Below are positions 16,321-23,890 of a stretch of 64,000 bases of DNA, piece after piece (the first letter of the stretch is position 1; each line of letters opens with the position of its first letter). Location: contig NZ_QPQT01000008.1 of assembly GCF_003605125.1 (NCBI RefSeq), positions 62,001-126,000 of the forward strand, read 5' to 3'. The notes below the pieces were generated by a model. The model searched no databases and was not told the origin of the DNA. It saw only the letters and a list, made by a program, of their open reading frames with translations. This stretch comes from Shewanella algidipiscicola (lineage in GTDB: Bacteria > Pseudomonadota > Gammaproteobacteria > Enterobacterales > Shewanellaceae). The translations under genes and the position numbers were made by a program.

Positions 16321-19046
16321 AGTGCCTCCTGTGATTCAGTCTTGATTGTTGTAGACCAGTAAGAATTGCTAGCAAAAGTACCTAACACACCCGATGCCTT
16401 TTGCATTGCAGAGCGGTTTCCGTACACAATGAGCTGATGCTTGGCCCTCGTAATTGCCACATTCAAGCGATTTGGGCTTTCGAGAAAACTCGTGGGATGG
16501 TTATTTGCGAAACTAAGCATGACAAAATCAGCCTCATGCCCCTGAAAACGGTCTACGGTACATATCTGAATATCAATATACGGTGAGGATTTTTCACCTC
16601 GATAGAAATGCCTTACTCCGTGATGATTTCCCGTCCACTTTCGTAAAGCTCGACGTATAGCTCGCTCTTGAGCCCGATAGAATGCCAAAACAGCAACTTC
16701 CCAAGGCTTTTGTTGGTTTTTCTCAACATTTGGGTTTGATTTTGCCCAAGAATCAAAGCGACTTAATTCTTTTAATATTTCTTCTACTTCAGCGGTGATT
16801 TCACCTTCTTTGCCTTTTCGACCTTTAACATCGTGCCATATACAACGATGTGAGCCGCTTCGGTATCCCCAGTCCCGCTTTTCAGCTTGGCCATCAGGAC
16901 TTTGCAGTGCTTTTTCATGGTATATATGTACTCGGGAAAACTCGGCAATGTCTGGATGCATTCTGTGCTGGTAACTAAGCCGTATTTGTCGTTGTTCCAA
17001 AACACTGGCTGGAAGTCCATCAGACAGAGCGGTGCCTTGTTTCTGATACTCTGTTCGTTCAAATCCAACTTGTAGTGATTCAAGGATAGAAGGCAGTGCG
17101 ATCCTACGTACCCTGTCTATTGCAGTGAACGTATCTTTTTCTGAGTCAAATGGTAGTAGCGCTTTGATATCTTCCTCTAACTTATTAACAGTTTTAGAAC
17201 TTCCGTTAGATTCTGTATTTAGGCGCTGTTCGTACATACGAGCCAGTCGCCACGCTAACTGGGATTCCCAGCTATCGGACTCGGTCTTGATTTTTGTACG
17301 AGTTAATCTCGAATGCGCTGCAAGTCGCATTTCTAACTTTTCCGGTAACGCAGGCAGCCCCCTTATGGTCGTCAAATCCAGGGGTAGGTGATTAGCATTC
17401 TGAGCGATGAACGCTGACGAACCAAGGACTACTGATGCGTAAGGGAGATCTGTCTTCGGACCTTTAGATGATGCAACCAATACATTTTTGGACTTTGCTT
17501 GCTGATGATAAAATTCAATTGTCTTTTCATCGTCAGTGCAAACCAAGGATACTTCTCGTTTCTGAATATTGATTTGTCGAGCAGAGAAAACATCTGCGCA
17601 TGCTTCTCGCTGATAACTATCCTGTAAACATGGCTGCAAATTTACTTCGGTAGCTTCATCATCAACATAAGGTGAAAGCTGTTTTGGGTCTCCCACCATG
17701 ATCCAACGCTTGGCAAGTACCGCTGGCACCAAAAACTCTTGAAAAGTTGTTTTTGATGCTTCATCAATAATCATCACATCGAAGATTGGCGATGTTGATT
17801 GTTTATTTTTGATATCAGGATGCTGAAGCAAACCAATAGTTGTCCCGCAAACTAAATTCGCCGCTTCAAGAACAAGACGCTCAACAATATGTTTACCTTC
17901 ACCGACCTTACTTTTAAGTAACTTCTGACTAACTGAAATGTGCGGTTGTTGCTGAAGATGTTTTAGCAATCTTGTGCGTTCAGTTTTAACAAACTCTTCC
18001 AATTGCCATGGCTTTGCCTTTTGAGAAACGCTTGATTTATCTCCAATCCGTACAGGTAACACCATGTCGCGATAAATATTTTCTTCAGACATCATTCGTT
18101 CAAGAGCATTGTCAACAGCAACGTGTGTTGATGCACAAAGTAAGATCCGCTTACCTCGCTTTATTAATTGAAGAATCAGTTCGCAAATGGCTGTAGTTTT
18201 GCCAGATCCAGGGGGGCCTTCAAGGAAGGCAAAGTCTGGTGTATTGAGTGCAATATTTACAAAATCACGCTGCTGAGATGTTCCCTCTCTTGCTCCATCG
18301 GTAAGAACGTAGTAGTCATCGTTAAATAAGTGCTCATCATAAGGAACATTCGGCCACTTAGCATGATCCTTACCTTCAAACAGCCTCAATAGCGGAAGAT
18401 GGTGAATAGAAGGGGTGTCTTGTAAGCTTTGTAATGCATTAATCTGACACTTTAACTGGTATGTGTTTGGACGAATAACCAAATAGTCGTGGTCAGGTAA
18501 ACGATCCAATAACAAGCTGTCATTCTCTACATTTCTGTCCAGGACTGAAATTGCGTTGGATTTATTGAATCCAACATTGCTTTGTGATTTACCCGTCAAA
18601 TGCCAACCATAACCGTCTGGACACTCATACGACGACAGCCCATTGCCTAATTCACTCGCAATTTCGTCCGCGTGCTCCTCAGTTGCATAAGCCATTTTAG
18701 GTTTACCGTGACTTCTACAATTTGGGCATTCTCTAGCGGCACTACCCACGGCTTTCCATCTAGCGGGGCTTGCTTCGTATACCGTGTCGGTACTTTCATC
18801 TAAAAAGAGCTTTAAGTTCTTTTCGAAATCACCGCAGTTATCGGCAGGCTCAACTAATTGTATCCATACTCCACTTTGAGCATCGTCCAGCTTTTCCCAA
18901 GCTATCGCTTTAACAGCCTTCGTACTTTCTAGGTATTTTCGAGTGGTGTCTAAATACTTATAAAAGTCACCAAGACCACTCACTGCTTTACTAAGCAGGA
19001 TGTCTGGCCTGTGAATTCCTAAGTTTGCGTATCTTAATAACGCCAT
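16317..19046 (-). CDS. UPF1-like superfamily 1 helicase (COG1112 type)
   Basis: A 909-residue helicase, first gene of the four-gene operon. Residues 107-150 form a zinc-ribbon-like region (CPNC, then ECPDGYGWHLTG). The helicase core has Walker A GPPGSGKT (277-284), motif II DEAS (428-431), motif III GDPKQLSP (452-459), RLSYQHRMHPDIAEF, then VDRFQGHEADF (831-841) and LNVAITRAK (861-869). This set is typical of the AAA_11/AAA_12 family, which works on RNA or DNA. Related helicases pair with PLD proteins in the Mokosh defence system, but the serine/threonine kinase domain of Mokosh type I is absent here. AAAGGA precedes the ATG, and the transcript probably starts from the sigma54-type promoter about 40 bases upstream. 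Confidence 0.9.
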   Translation of the reverse strand: MALLRYANLGIHRPDILLSKAVSGLGDFYKYLDTTRKYLESTKAVKAIAWEKLDDAQSGVWIQLVEPADNCGDFEKNLKLFLDESTDTVYEASPARWKAVGSAARECPNCRSHGKPKMAYATEEHADEIASELGNGLSSYECPDGYGWHLTGKSQSNVGFNKSNAISVLDRNVENDSLLLDRLPDHDYLVIRPNTYQLKCQINALQSLQDTPSIHHLPLLRLFEGKDHAKWPNVPYDEHLFNDDYYVLTDGAREGTSQQRDFVNIALNTPDFAFLEGPPGSGKTTAICELILQLIKRGKRILLCASTHVAVDNALERMMSEENIYRDMVLPVRIGDKSSVSQKAKPWQLEEFVKTERTRLLKHLQQQPHISVSQKLLKSKVGEGKHIVERLVLEAANLVCGTTIGLLQHPDIKNKQSTSPIFDVMIIDEASKTTFQEFLVPAVLAKRWIMVGDPKQLSPYVDDEATEVNLQPCLQDSYQREACADVFSARQINIQKREVSLVCTDDEKTIEFYHQQAKSKNVLVASSKGPKTDLPYASVVLGSSAFIAQNANHLPLDLTTIRGLPALPEKLEMRLAAHSRLTRTKIKTESDSWESQLAWRLARMYEQRLNTESNGSSKTVNKLEEDIKALLPFDSEKDTFTAIDRVRRIALPSILESLQVGFERTEYQKQGTALSDGLPASVLEQRQIRLSYQHRMHPDIAEFSRVHIYHEKALQSPDGQAEKRDWGYRSGSHRCIWHDVKGRKGKEGEITAEVEEILKELSRFDSWAKSNPNVEKNQQKPWEVAVLAFYRAQERAIRRALRKWTGNHHGVRHFYRGEKSSPYIDIQICTVDRFQGHEADFVMLSFANNHPTSFLESPNRLNVAITRAKHQLIVYGNRSAMQKASGVLGTFASNSYWSTTIKTESQEAL

Positions 19047-19084
19047 GTTTCGTCCTTTGATCGAATAAGTTGTTCATCCTAAAT

Positions 19085-19101
19085 ATCAAGCATCGTGCCA
19101 A
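19085..19101 (-). promoter_or_regulatory. Sigma54-type (-24/-12) promoter of the helicase/PLD operon
   Basis: On the minus strand the sequence reads TTGGCACG-ATGC-TTGAT. The consensus is TGGCACG-N4-TTGCW. The -24 box is perfect, the spacing is exact, and the -12 box differs at one base (A for C). It lies 39 bases upstream of the helicase ATG, leaving room for a short leader with AAAGGA. The same operon encodes an activator with an intact GAFTGA loop, the structure that works only with sigma54. The two observations support each other. Confidence 0.8.
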
Positions 19102-19171
19102 CAACCTTCGATTCAAAGGCCTTATTAATTGCGCACCACCGAACAAATAAAGGTTTTTAAAGAAAGGTATT

Positions 19172-19205
19172 TTTCACACCCTTTGTGTAAATTTATAACC
19201 TATAA
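19172..19205. promoter_or_regulatory. Candidate upstream activator sites
   Basis: Two dyads lie 70-105 bases upstream of the -24 element, the usual distance for enhancer-binding proteins. One is TTTCACACCCTTTGTGTAAA (19172-19191, outer arms pairing); the other is TTATAACCTATAA (19193-19205). They are candidates for binding by the RtcR-like protein. The dyads are seen; the function is inferred from position. Confidence 0.4.
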
Positions 19206-19326
19206 GTACCATTTTGTACATCACATAACTCTCATGAAGCCAAGACAATGAAAAGAACCCAAACAACTTTACTTTGACTACTTATAACTGAAACGCCGTC
19301 ATGATAAACGGGTACGGGGTAGGATG

Positions 19327-19368
19327 ACGCCCAAGCCGTCAGATATCTGGCCGCTTGGGCGTTTTTTA
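19327..19368 (+). terminator. Strong plus-strand terminator at hotspot 2
   Basis: ACGCCCAAGC and GCTTGGGCGT form a long GC-rich stem followed by a T6 run. No plus-strand gene precedes it here, so it may insulate the cargo from outside transcription. The flanking 19206-19326 holds no gene. Confidence 0.7.
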
Positions 19369-19374
19369 TTGTTA

Positions 19375-19471
19375 TCAGGTGCCCAGTAAAACGGCGCTGA
19401 TTGCTGGAACTGTTGTGCTAATGACTTCTTGAGTGCTGGCAACGATAGGTAAGGTTGCAGACATAACACTT
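19375..19471 (-). pseudogene. Duplicated 3' fragment of traA
   Basis: About 97 bases match the end of the real traA (21569-21665), including its TGA stop, with only about five mismatches. In the traA frame the fragment would encode the last ~32 residues, ending AISAVLLGT. The mismatches change a few codons, so it looks like the end of a different traA allele, not a fresh copy of the resident gene. It lies between the two cargo modules of hotspot 2, 70 bases from the second copy of the boundary repeat. Confidence 0.92.
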
Positions 19472-19511
19472 TTATCGCCTACAAGCGATGACAGAAGCGC
19501 CGTTGCTAGCC

Positions 19512-19538
19512 AAACGGTTTAGCTGAGCCCGTTTTTTT
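19512..19538 (+). terminator. Possible small terminator between hotspot 2 modules
   Basis: AAACGG and CCGTTT pair and are followed by a T-rich run (GTTTTTTT). The stem is short, so this is tentative. Confidence 0.4.
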
Positions 19539-19541
19539 ACA

Positions 19542-19573
19542 CCTATGTGGACTCGGTTAGATAGATTGAAGAA
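19542..19573. repeat. Hotspot 2 boundary repeat, copy 2
   Basis: Identical over 32 bases to 12121-12152 and in the same orientation. It lies on the far side of the traA fragment, next to the AbiE module, exactly where a second hotspot 2 right edge would be expected. Confidence 0.9.
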
Positions 19574-19625
19574 ATCGCAATCTAACTAGGGGGCTTATAG
19601 CTCGTTGAGGATTGTTATAAACGAA

Positions 19626-20564
19626 TTACTCGGCGTTTGCGTTAACAAGCCAATCATCAAGCACTTGCTTTAATTTATCTAATTGCTCTTGATGTTTTGC
19701 TTGATTCTTTGCCAATTTGTTAATGTTCTGCAACTTCCAACGAATCGCTGGCAAGTCTGCTGCATTAGGATAGTAAAACAATGCCCAGTCAGGTTGCCCT
19801 CTTTTGAATGACATAAGGAAAGCATGATCCCTTTCTGTGAAATGTTTTTGCAGTTCAATTAACATCATGGGCCTAACAGAGGCTAAGTCTTCGCATTCAA
19901 CTTTTTCAAAAGTCATTCCGTCAAATTCTGCCTGAAATTTCTCATTCAGAGGCTGCCAGTTTGGCGACATGACTTCATTAATAGGCCGAGGGTGACTTAA
20001 TGTATAGGTTAAAAAACCCACCAAAATCTCTCTCGAAATCCCTTCACTGCCAAGTAACATACGGACATCAAATAAGTCGCGAGGATGTTGGCGATCCATT
20101 GCAGCACACAATTTCCCACCATACAGATCGGGAAGACTGACTACCTGAATCTCAGCATAACCAAACTCGTCTTCAACAGACTCTTGAACTGGCATTATCT
20201 CTGCACTATGCAATGTACCTCTGGCGACGGGCGACACTTCAATTTTAATTGTCGCAACCGGACTTGATACAACGATTCTCAGTTCATCAGCTTTATTATC
20301 CTGAAATGCCGCTCGGATATCTGGTTGAGTATTGATTCTGTCTGTAATGCGCTGCAATGCAGCCCTGACATTAACCAAAGCCTCATCTCTTGGTTCAAGT
20401 GGAAGATAAGCAAGATCAATATCTACAGATAACCGAGGAAAGTCTCTCACAAATAAATTAATGGCGGTGCCGCCTTTAAGTGCAAAAACCGTCTCTGTGG
20501 CTACCACAGGAAGCATTCTTATGAGCAAGGAAACCTGTTTGTAATATGGGCTGTCTTTATCCAT
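19626..20564 (-). CDS. abiEii: AbiEii-type nucleotidyltransferase toxin
   Basis: About 312 residues of the AbiEii/DUF1814 family: a DNA polymerase-beta-like nucleotidyltransferase that inhibits growth, and thus phage production, when freed from its antitoxin. The signature is ALKGGTAINLF followed by SVDIDLAYLP, which carries the catalytic acidic residues. A further family sequence is DLYGGKLCAAMDRQHPRDLF. I chose the ATG at 20564 (MDKDSPYY), which overlaps the antitoxin stop as ATGGATAA and has AAGGTG upstream; a GTG at 20576 in the same frame is an alternative. Classified as a type IV toxin-antitoxin system in the literature. Confidence 0.88.
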   Translation of the reverse strand: MDKDSPYYKQVSLLIRMLPVVATETVFALKGGTAINLFVRDFPRLSVDIDLAYLPLEPRDEALVNVRAALQRITDRINTQPDIRAAFQDNKADELRIVVSSPVATIKIEVSPVARGTLHSAEIMPVQESVEDEFGYAEIQVVSLPDLYGGKLCAAMDRQHPRDLFDVRMLLGSEGISREILVGFLTYTLSHPRPINEVMSPNWQPLNEKFQAEFDGMTFEKVECEDLASVRPMMLIELQKHFTERDHAFLMSFKRGQPDWALFYYPNAADLPAIRWKLQNINKLAKNQAKHQEQLDKLKQVLDDWLVNANAE

Positions 20565-21348
20565 TATGTTGTTCACCTTTTTTGACGCTTAATATCTCTG
20601 GCACTGTGATTTGATATCGCTCATCAAAACGTCCTTTTTCGACAACCTGCCGCTTTCCTGCACCTAATTTAATTCTTGTTTCATCTACGCGATTGACCCA
20701 CTGGTGATCGTAGTATCGACCCAGAAATAGAAATATTCGGTTTGCCTGAACAGAGCTGCTTCGTTCAAGAATATCTTGTACTTTTCTAGGACTAAGATTG
20801 ACTAAACCCTGAAATAATTCTGCGACATGCTCAAATGAAATCAGCTTTCCAATCGCGTCTACCACTTCATAGGCAGCAAGTTCTGCACAGCTGACAGTGA
20901 GTTCTTTCTCTTTGACCGTGATCCTTTTCAAATCTTTCTCGGGATTCACTTCAAGCTTATGGTTTCCACAGTAAAACCAATTCTGATAAGGGAATTCACG
21001 AAACCATTTCGGTAAGGACGACTTGTTTTTAACGCAAATCCAAACTTGCTCTTTGTTCAGCTGTAAATAGTGACTCAGTCCCTGGTGAGTTAAGCTGCTC
21101 AATCCAGCCAAATGAACTGAAACGCCCAATTGCACATCCAATGCTTGAATGGCATCAACCCAAGTTGGCTTTATATCGCCCTGCGCATTTGGACGATAGT
21201 ACACACCAGAACTAAGCTTCTTTAGCCAACCGTTCTGCGCGTACTTTTGAGCCAACGAGTAGCTCACGCCGTTTTCAGTCAGCCATTGCTGAAGTACTAG
21301 CGCACCAGGAGAAGTATGAGCAACAAGCCAGTTTATTTTAGATGACAT
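20557..21348 (-). CDS. abiEi: AbiEi-type antitoxin/repressor
   Basis: About 263 residues. The N-terminal winged helix (VSYSLAQKYAQNGWLKKLSS, then GVYYRP) is the DNA-binding domain of AbiEi antitoxins. The C-terminal domain (CAELAAYEVVDAIGKLISFE) belongs to the same family. AbiEi represses its own promoter and opposes AbiEii without forming a stable complex. The ATG at 21348 (MSSKINW) gives the usual family length; a frame extension to 21390 runs into the operator-like repeats and has no ribosome binding site. The toxin gene overlaps its end. Confidence 0.85.
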   Translation of the reverse strand: MSSKINWLVAHTSPGALVLQQWLTENGVSYSLAQKYAQNGWLKKLSSGVYYRPNAQGDIKPTWVDAIQALDVQLGVSVHLAGLSSLTHQGLSHYLQLNKEQVWICVKNKSSLPKWFREFPYQNWFYCGNHKLEVNPEKDLKRITVKEKELTVSCAELAAYEVVDAIGKLISFEHVAELFQGLVNLSPRKVQDILERSSSVQANRIFLFLGRYYDHQWVNRVDETRIKLGAGKRQVVEKGRFDERYQITVPEILSVKKGEQHNG

Positions 21349-21437
21349 TTTAACACCCAAAGTATGAATATCACGAACAGTATAAACCATATAGTTTATT
21401 ACGATAGGAATTTTAACACTTTAGGTATTAATATACC
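21349..21437 (-). promoter_or_regulatory. Probable AbiEi operator/promoter region
   Basis: Two imperfect 22-base direct repeats begin TTTAACAC (21349-21370 and 21412-21433). The second runs into the perfect palindrome GGTATTAATATACC (21424-21437). AbiEi proteins are known to bind repeated sites ahead of their own gene, and this is the only such structure here. Confidence 0.55.
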
Positions 21438-21482
21438 AAATACTGTAAACCAAGTTCGTTAATGTGGCGTCGCTGAAATGAA

Positions 21483-21525
21483 AAGGTCTACACAACATCA
21501 CCAATAACCCGATGTTGTGTAGACC
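21483..21525 (-). terminator. Terminator of the traL-A operon
   Basis: AGGTCTACACAACATC and its exact complement (16-bp arms, 11-base loop), followed on the minus strand by TTTTCATTT. It lies about 45 bases after the traA stop and should end the traLEKBVA transcript before the cargo. Confidence 0.8.
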
Positions 21526-21568
21526 TAAGTTTGATTGCCTTAAGTGAACTGCCTACTGTGGTTCACAT

Positions 21569-21955
21569 TCAGGTGCCCAGTAAAACGGCGCTGATTGCTG
21601 GAACTGTTGTGCCAATGACTTCTTGAGTGCTGGCAACAACAGGTAAAGTTGCAGACATAACACTTTCAACGACTGTTGGCGTATTGTAGAGACCCATACC
21701 GCCACCAATGCCCAAGGCAAAAGCCATCAAGCTTTGGCGAGCGATACCGCCCACAATACCCACCAGTACCATGGCTCCCGCTACGATCCGTCCCAAAGTA
21801 CCTTGGGTCCAATCTTTTAGGGTATCCCACACATCAGTGAAAGCATCACCACCGGTGCCCGCAAATGAGGGCTCCGAAATCATTAACGCCATTAAACCAA
21901 GCGCACCAATGGTCATTAGGCGCTGAGTTTGAATGGTGCGAACTGCATTTGTCAT
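21569..21955 (-). CDS. traA: TraA, conjugative pilin precursor
   Basis: A 128-residue pilin. A leader of about 30 residues with a hydrophobic core (LMTIGALGLMALMI) ends near SFAGTGG. Two hydrophobic helices follow (IVAGAMVLVGIVGGIA and LMAFALGIGGGMGLY), the hairpin topology of F-type pilins that sit in the inner membrane before assembly. It is the last gene of the traLEKBVA operon and its ATG overlaps the traV stop (ATGA). Part of its 3' end is duplicated at 19375-19471. Confidence 0.9.
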   Translation of the reverse strand: MTNAVRTIQTQRLMTIGALGLMALMISEPSFAGTGGDAFTDVWDTLKDWTQGTLGRIVAGAMVLVGIVGGIARQSLMAFALGIGGGMGLYNTPTVVESVMSATLPVVASTQEVIGTTVPAISAVLLGT

Positions 21956-22524
21956 TCGTTAGTTTCTCCGTAGATACTCAAGTTATCGCGCTTACCATCA
22001 GCTCCCGCTGAGGATGAATCGCTTTGAGTCTGAAGTGGACGTAGCACTGGCGAAACCGTTCGAGGTGCTGACACCCCAATATCCCACCGGCGCGGTTCAA
22101 TTTCGGTAAACACGTAGCTGGATAAATTCAGATCTCCACGGTCATCCTCCCAAGGCGCAATCCAAATTCGCATCACCCTTGAAGGAATGCGAATAGGTGC
22201 AGATTGCTGCGTCTCAGGTAATGCTGGATGGCTCAGCAGTCCTGTCTCTAAATCAGATTGTGAATACCCAGAGGGAGAACCAATTCGAGCCGCCACAGCA
22301 TCAATCGTCTTGGGTGCAGCGCCATTGCTGGTAAGCTCATAGACTTCACGAGCGGATAAACAGCGCACACCGTCAGGCATACCTGGGCATCCATATTCAC
22401 TACTCCCAAGACCCAATGAACTACAGCCAGACAATAAGGTTGAGCCGACTGCCAATAAAAGTAATCCAGCTTTAGACCACTGTTTTGACTGGTGCTTTGG
22501 GTTTTTCTGCATTGATGTCGTCAT
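21952..22524 (-). CDS. traV: TraV, outer-membrane lipoprotein of the secretion core
   Basis: About 190 residues. A lipoprotein signal with lipobox LLSGC follows a hydrophobic stretch (AGLLLLAVGSTL). The mature part includes CPGMPDGVRCLSAREVY, the conserved two-cysteine TraV/VirB7-like region. TraV anchors the TraK ring and TraB in the outer-membrane core. I chose the ATG at 22524 (MTTSMQK) because GAGGAGA lies eight bases upstream and the signal peptide then has a normal length. The frame stays open to 22602, where an ATG overlaps the traB stop, but that would add 26 residues before the signal. Confidence 0.88.
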   Translation of the reverse strand: MTTSMQKNPKHQSKQWSKAGLLLLAVGSTLLSGCSSLGLGSSEYGCPGMPDGVRCLSAREVYELTSNGAAPKTIDAVAARIGSPSGYSQSDLETGLLSHPALPETQQSAPIRIPSRVMRIWIAPWEDDRGDLNLSSYVFTEIEPRRWDIGVSAPRTVSPVLRPLQTQSDSSSAGADGKRDNLSIYGETNE

Positions 22525-22598
22525 GGTTAACTCTCCTCTGGATACACATCTTATTGTCTGAAACGGACTTCGATCGGTTAGCAACATGCAGGATTTTT

Positions 22599-23888
22599 TC
22601 ATCTTTTTGCACCTCCCCCTTGCGAAGCGGCCAATGACAACGAGGCTCCACGAGTGACTATGACTTCAATTTTCCTTGCAGCGTCTACCTCTATGACTGG
22701 GAACATATTTTCAGCCATGTCCAAATAGAACTTGGCCACTCGATCCAATGCTTTACCGGTGCCTTTAATCGCAGCGCCTTGCAATGCTTCTTGGCTCATG
22801 ACTTGCTGGTACAGCTGAGTATCACCGGCATTACCCGTCTGAATCGTCGGAACAGGATTTACATCAAATGCGCCAGCCAAGCCCTGAAGGAATCCGGCCA
22901 TCATCGATTTGGCCACCAGCTGGCCTTGTTTCGACACCAATCGGCCACGAATACCGGCTTTGCCGTCTTCACCCACGGCATAAGAATCCAGTCGTGTTTC
23001 AATGACGCCACCATCTTCTCTCACACATGAAATGGTCTCGCCTCGCAAATAAGCACGCTCAGAGCTCAAATCACCGTAACCTGCGGCGATCAAGAAACAC
23101 TCTTTGATATCCGCTCTAAATCGGTTGGGTAAAATGGCTTCCTTTTGAATCCTCAGCAATGCAGGAAAAGGCTCACGTCTTGCGGACTCATGAGTAGGGG
23201 CATCCAAACCTGTGATCAAAGTACCCGAGATGATGCTGCCTGCCGGTAGATACAAAGGCGGCGCTTCTTGCACAACAACCTCTGGTTCAGCAACCACTTC
23301 AGGCTCAATCATACGAATCGTGATTGGCGGCAATGGAACATCCCGTGCTCGTGTGCCTTGGCCATTGGCTGGCTGCTGATAGAGCGGATCAGGCAGCGGC
23401 GCATTGGCAAAATAGTCGTCTGGGTTAGACGGCAGTGGCTTTTCGTCTTTAGGCAATTCCATGGCAGATAAAGGCACTTCAAAACGGCTATTTGTGCCTT
23501 CAACTGCTGCATCACCTCCAGCGCGAACATCATCAAGTTCCGCTCGAAGGCGAGCCAACTCCGCATTGACCTCACTTGGTATAGAAGGCGAACCTGGGCT
23601 TAGCCGTCCTGAATCGACGTCACGACGCAAGCGCTCAACTTCACGACGTAACTGTTCATTGCGCTCACTGAGTAGTTTTACGTTCGCAGCCAAACTATCG
23701 ACCCCAACATCACGAGTATTGGTATCCGTAAGAATGTGCCGGATCGTTTCCTGTCGGTTCCGACTGCTTGAGCCATCGTCAGGATTAGGTGAAAACACCA
23801 TCACCATAAGGATGAGACAACCAGCAATACCAGCAACCGATAGGCCCCGCTTCATGTTCGGGCTCATTTGTTCCCATTGTGCTTTCAT
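22599..23888 (-). CDS. traB: TraB, VirB10-like core-complex protein
   Basis: A 429-residue protein spanning the envelope. One N-terminal membrane segment (GLSVAGIAGCLILMVMVF) precedes a long coiled coil (SERNEQLRREVERLRRDVD) and a Pro-rich linker. A C-terminal TrbI/VirB10 beta-barrel domain follows, with LPAGSIISGTLITGLDAPT and a conserved CFLIAAGYGDLSSERAYLRG region. It links the ATPases to the outer-membrane pore. Two bases separate it from traK. Confidence 0.92.
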   Translation of the reverse strand: MKAQWEQMSPNMKRGLSVAGIAGCLILMVMVFSPNPDDGSSSRNRQETIRHILTDTNTRDVGVDSLAANVKLLSERNEQLRREVERLRRDVDSGRLSPGSPSIPSEVNAELARLRAELDDVRAGGDAAVEGTNSRFEVPLSAMELPKDEKPLPSNPDDYFANAPLPDPLYQQPANGQGTRARDVPLPPITIRMIEPEVVAEPEVVVQEAPPLYLPAGSIISGTLITGLDAPTHESARREPFPALLRIQKEAILPNRFRADIKECFLIAAGYGDLSSERAYLRGETISCVREDGGVIETRLDSYAVGEDGKAGIRGRLVSKQGQLVAKSMMAGFLQGLAGAFDVNPVPTIQTGNAGDTQLYQQVMSQEALQGAAIKGTGKALDRVAKFYLDMAENMFPVIEVDAARKIEVIVTRGASLSLAASQGGGAKR

Positions 23889-23890
23889 CG

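Noticed and set aside
13666-19046. Calling the hotspot 2 operon Mokosh
   Set aside because: The helicase lacks the serine/threonine kinase domain of type I, the PLD protein is not fused as in type II, and two extra genes are integral to the operon. Relationship is possible, identity is not shown.
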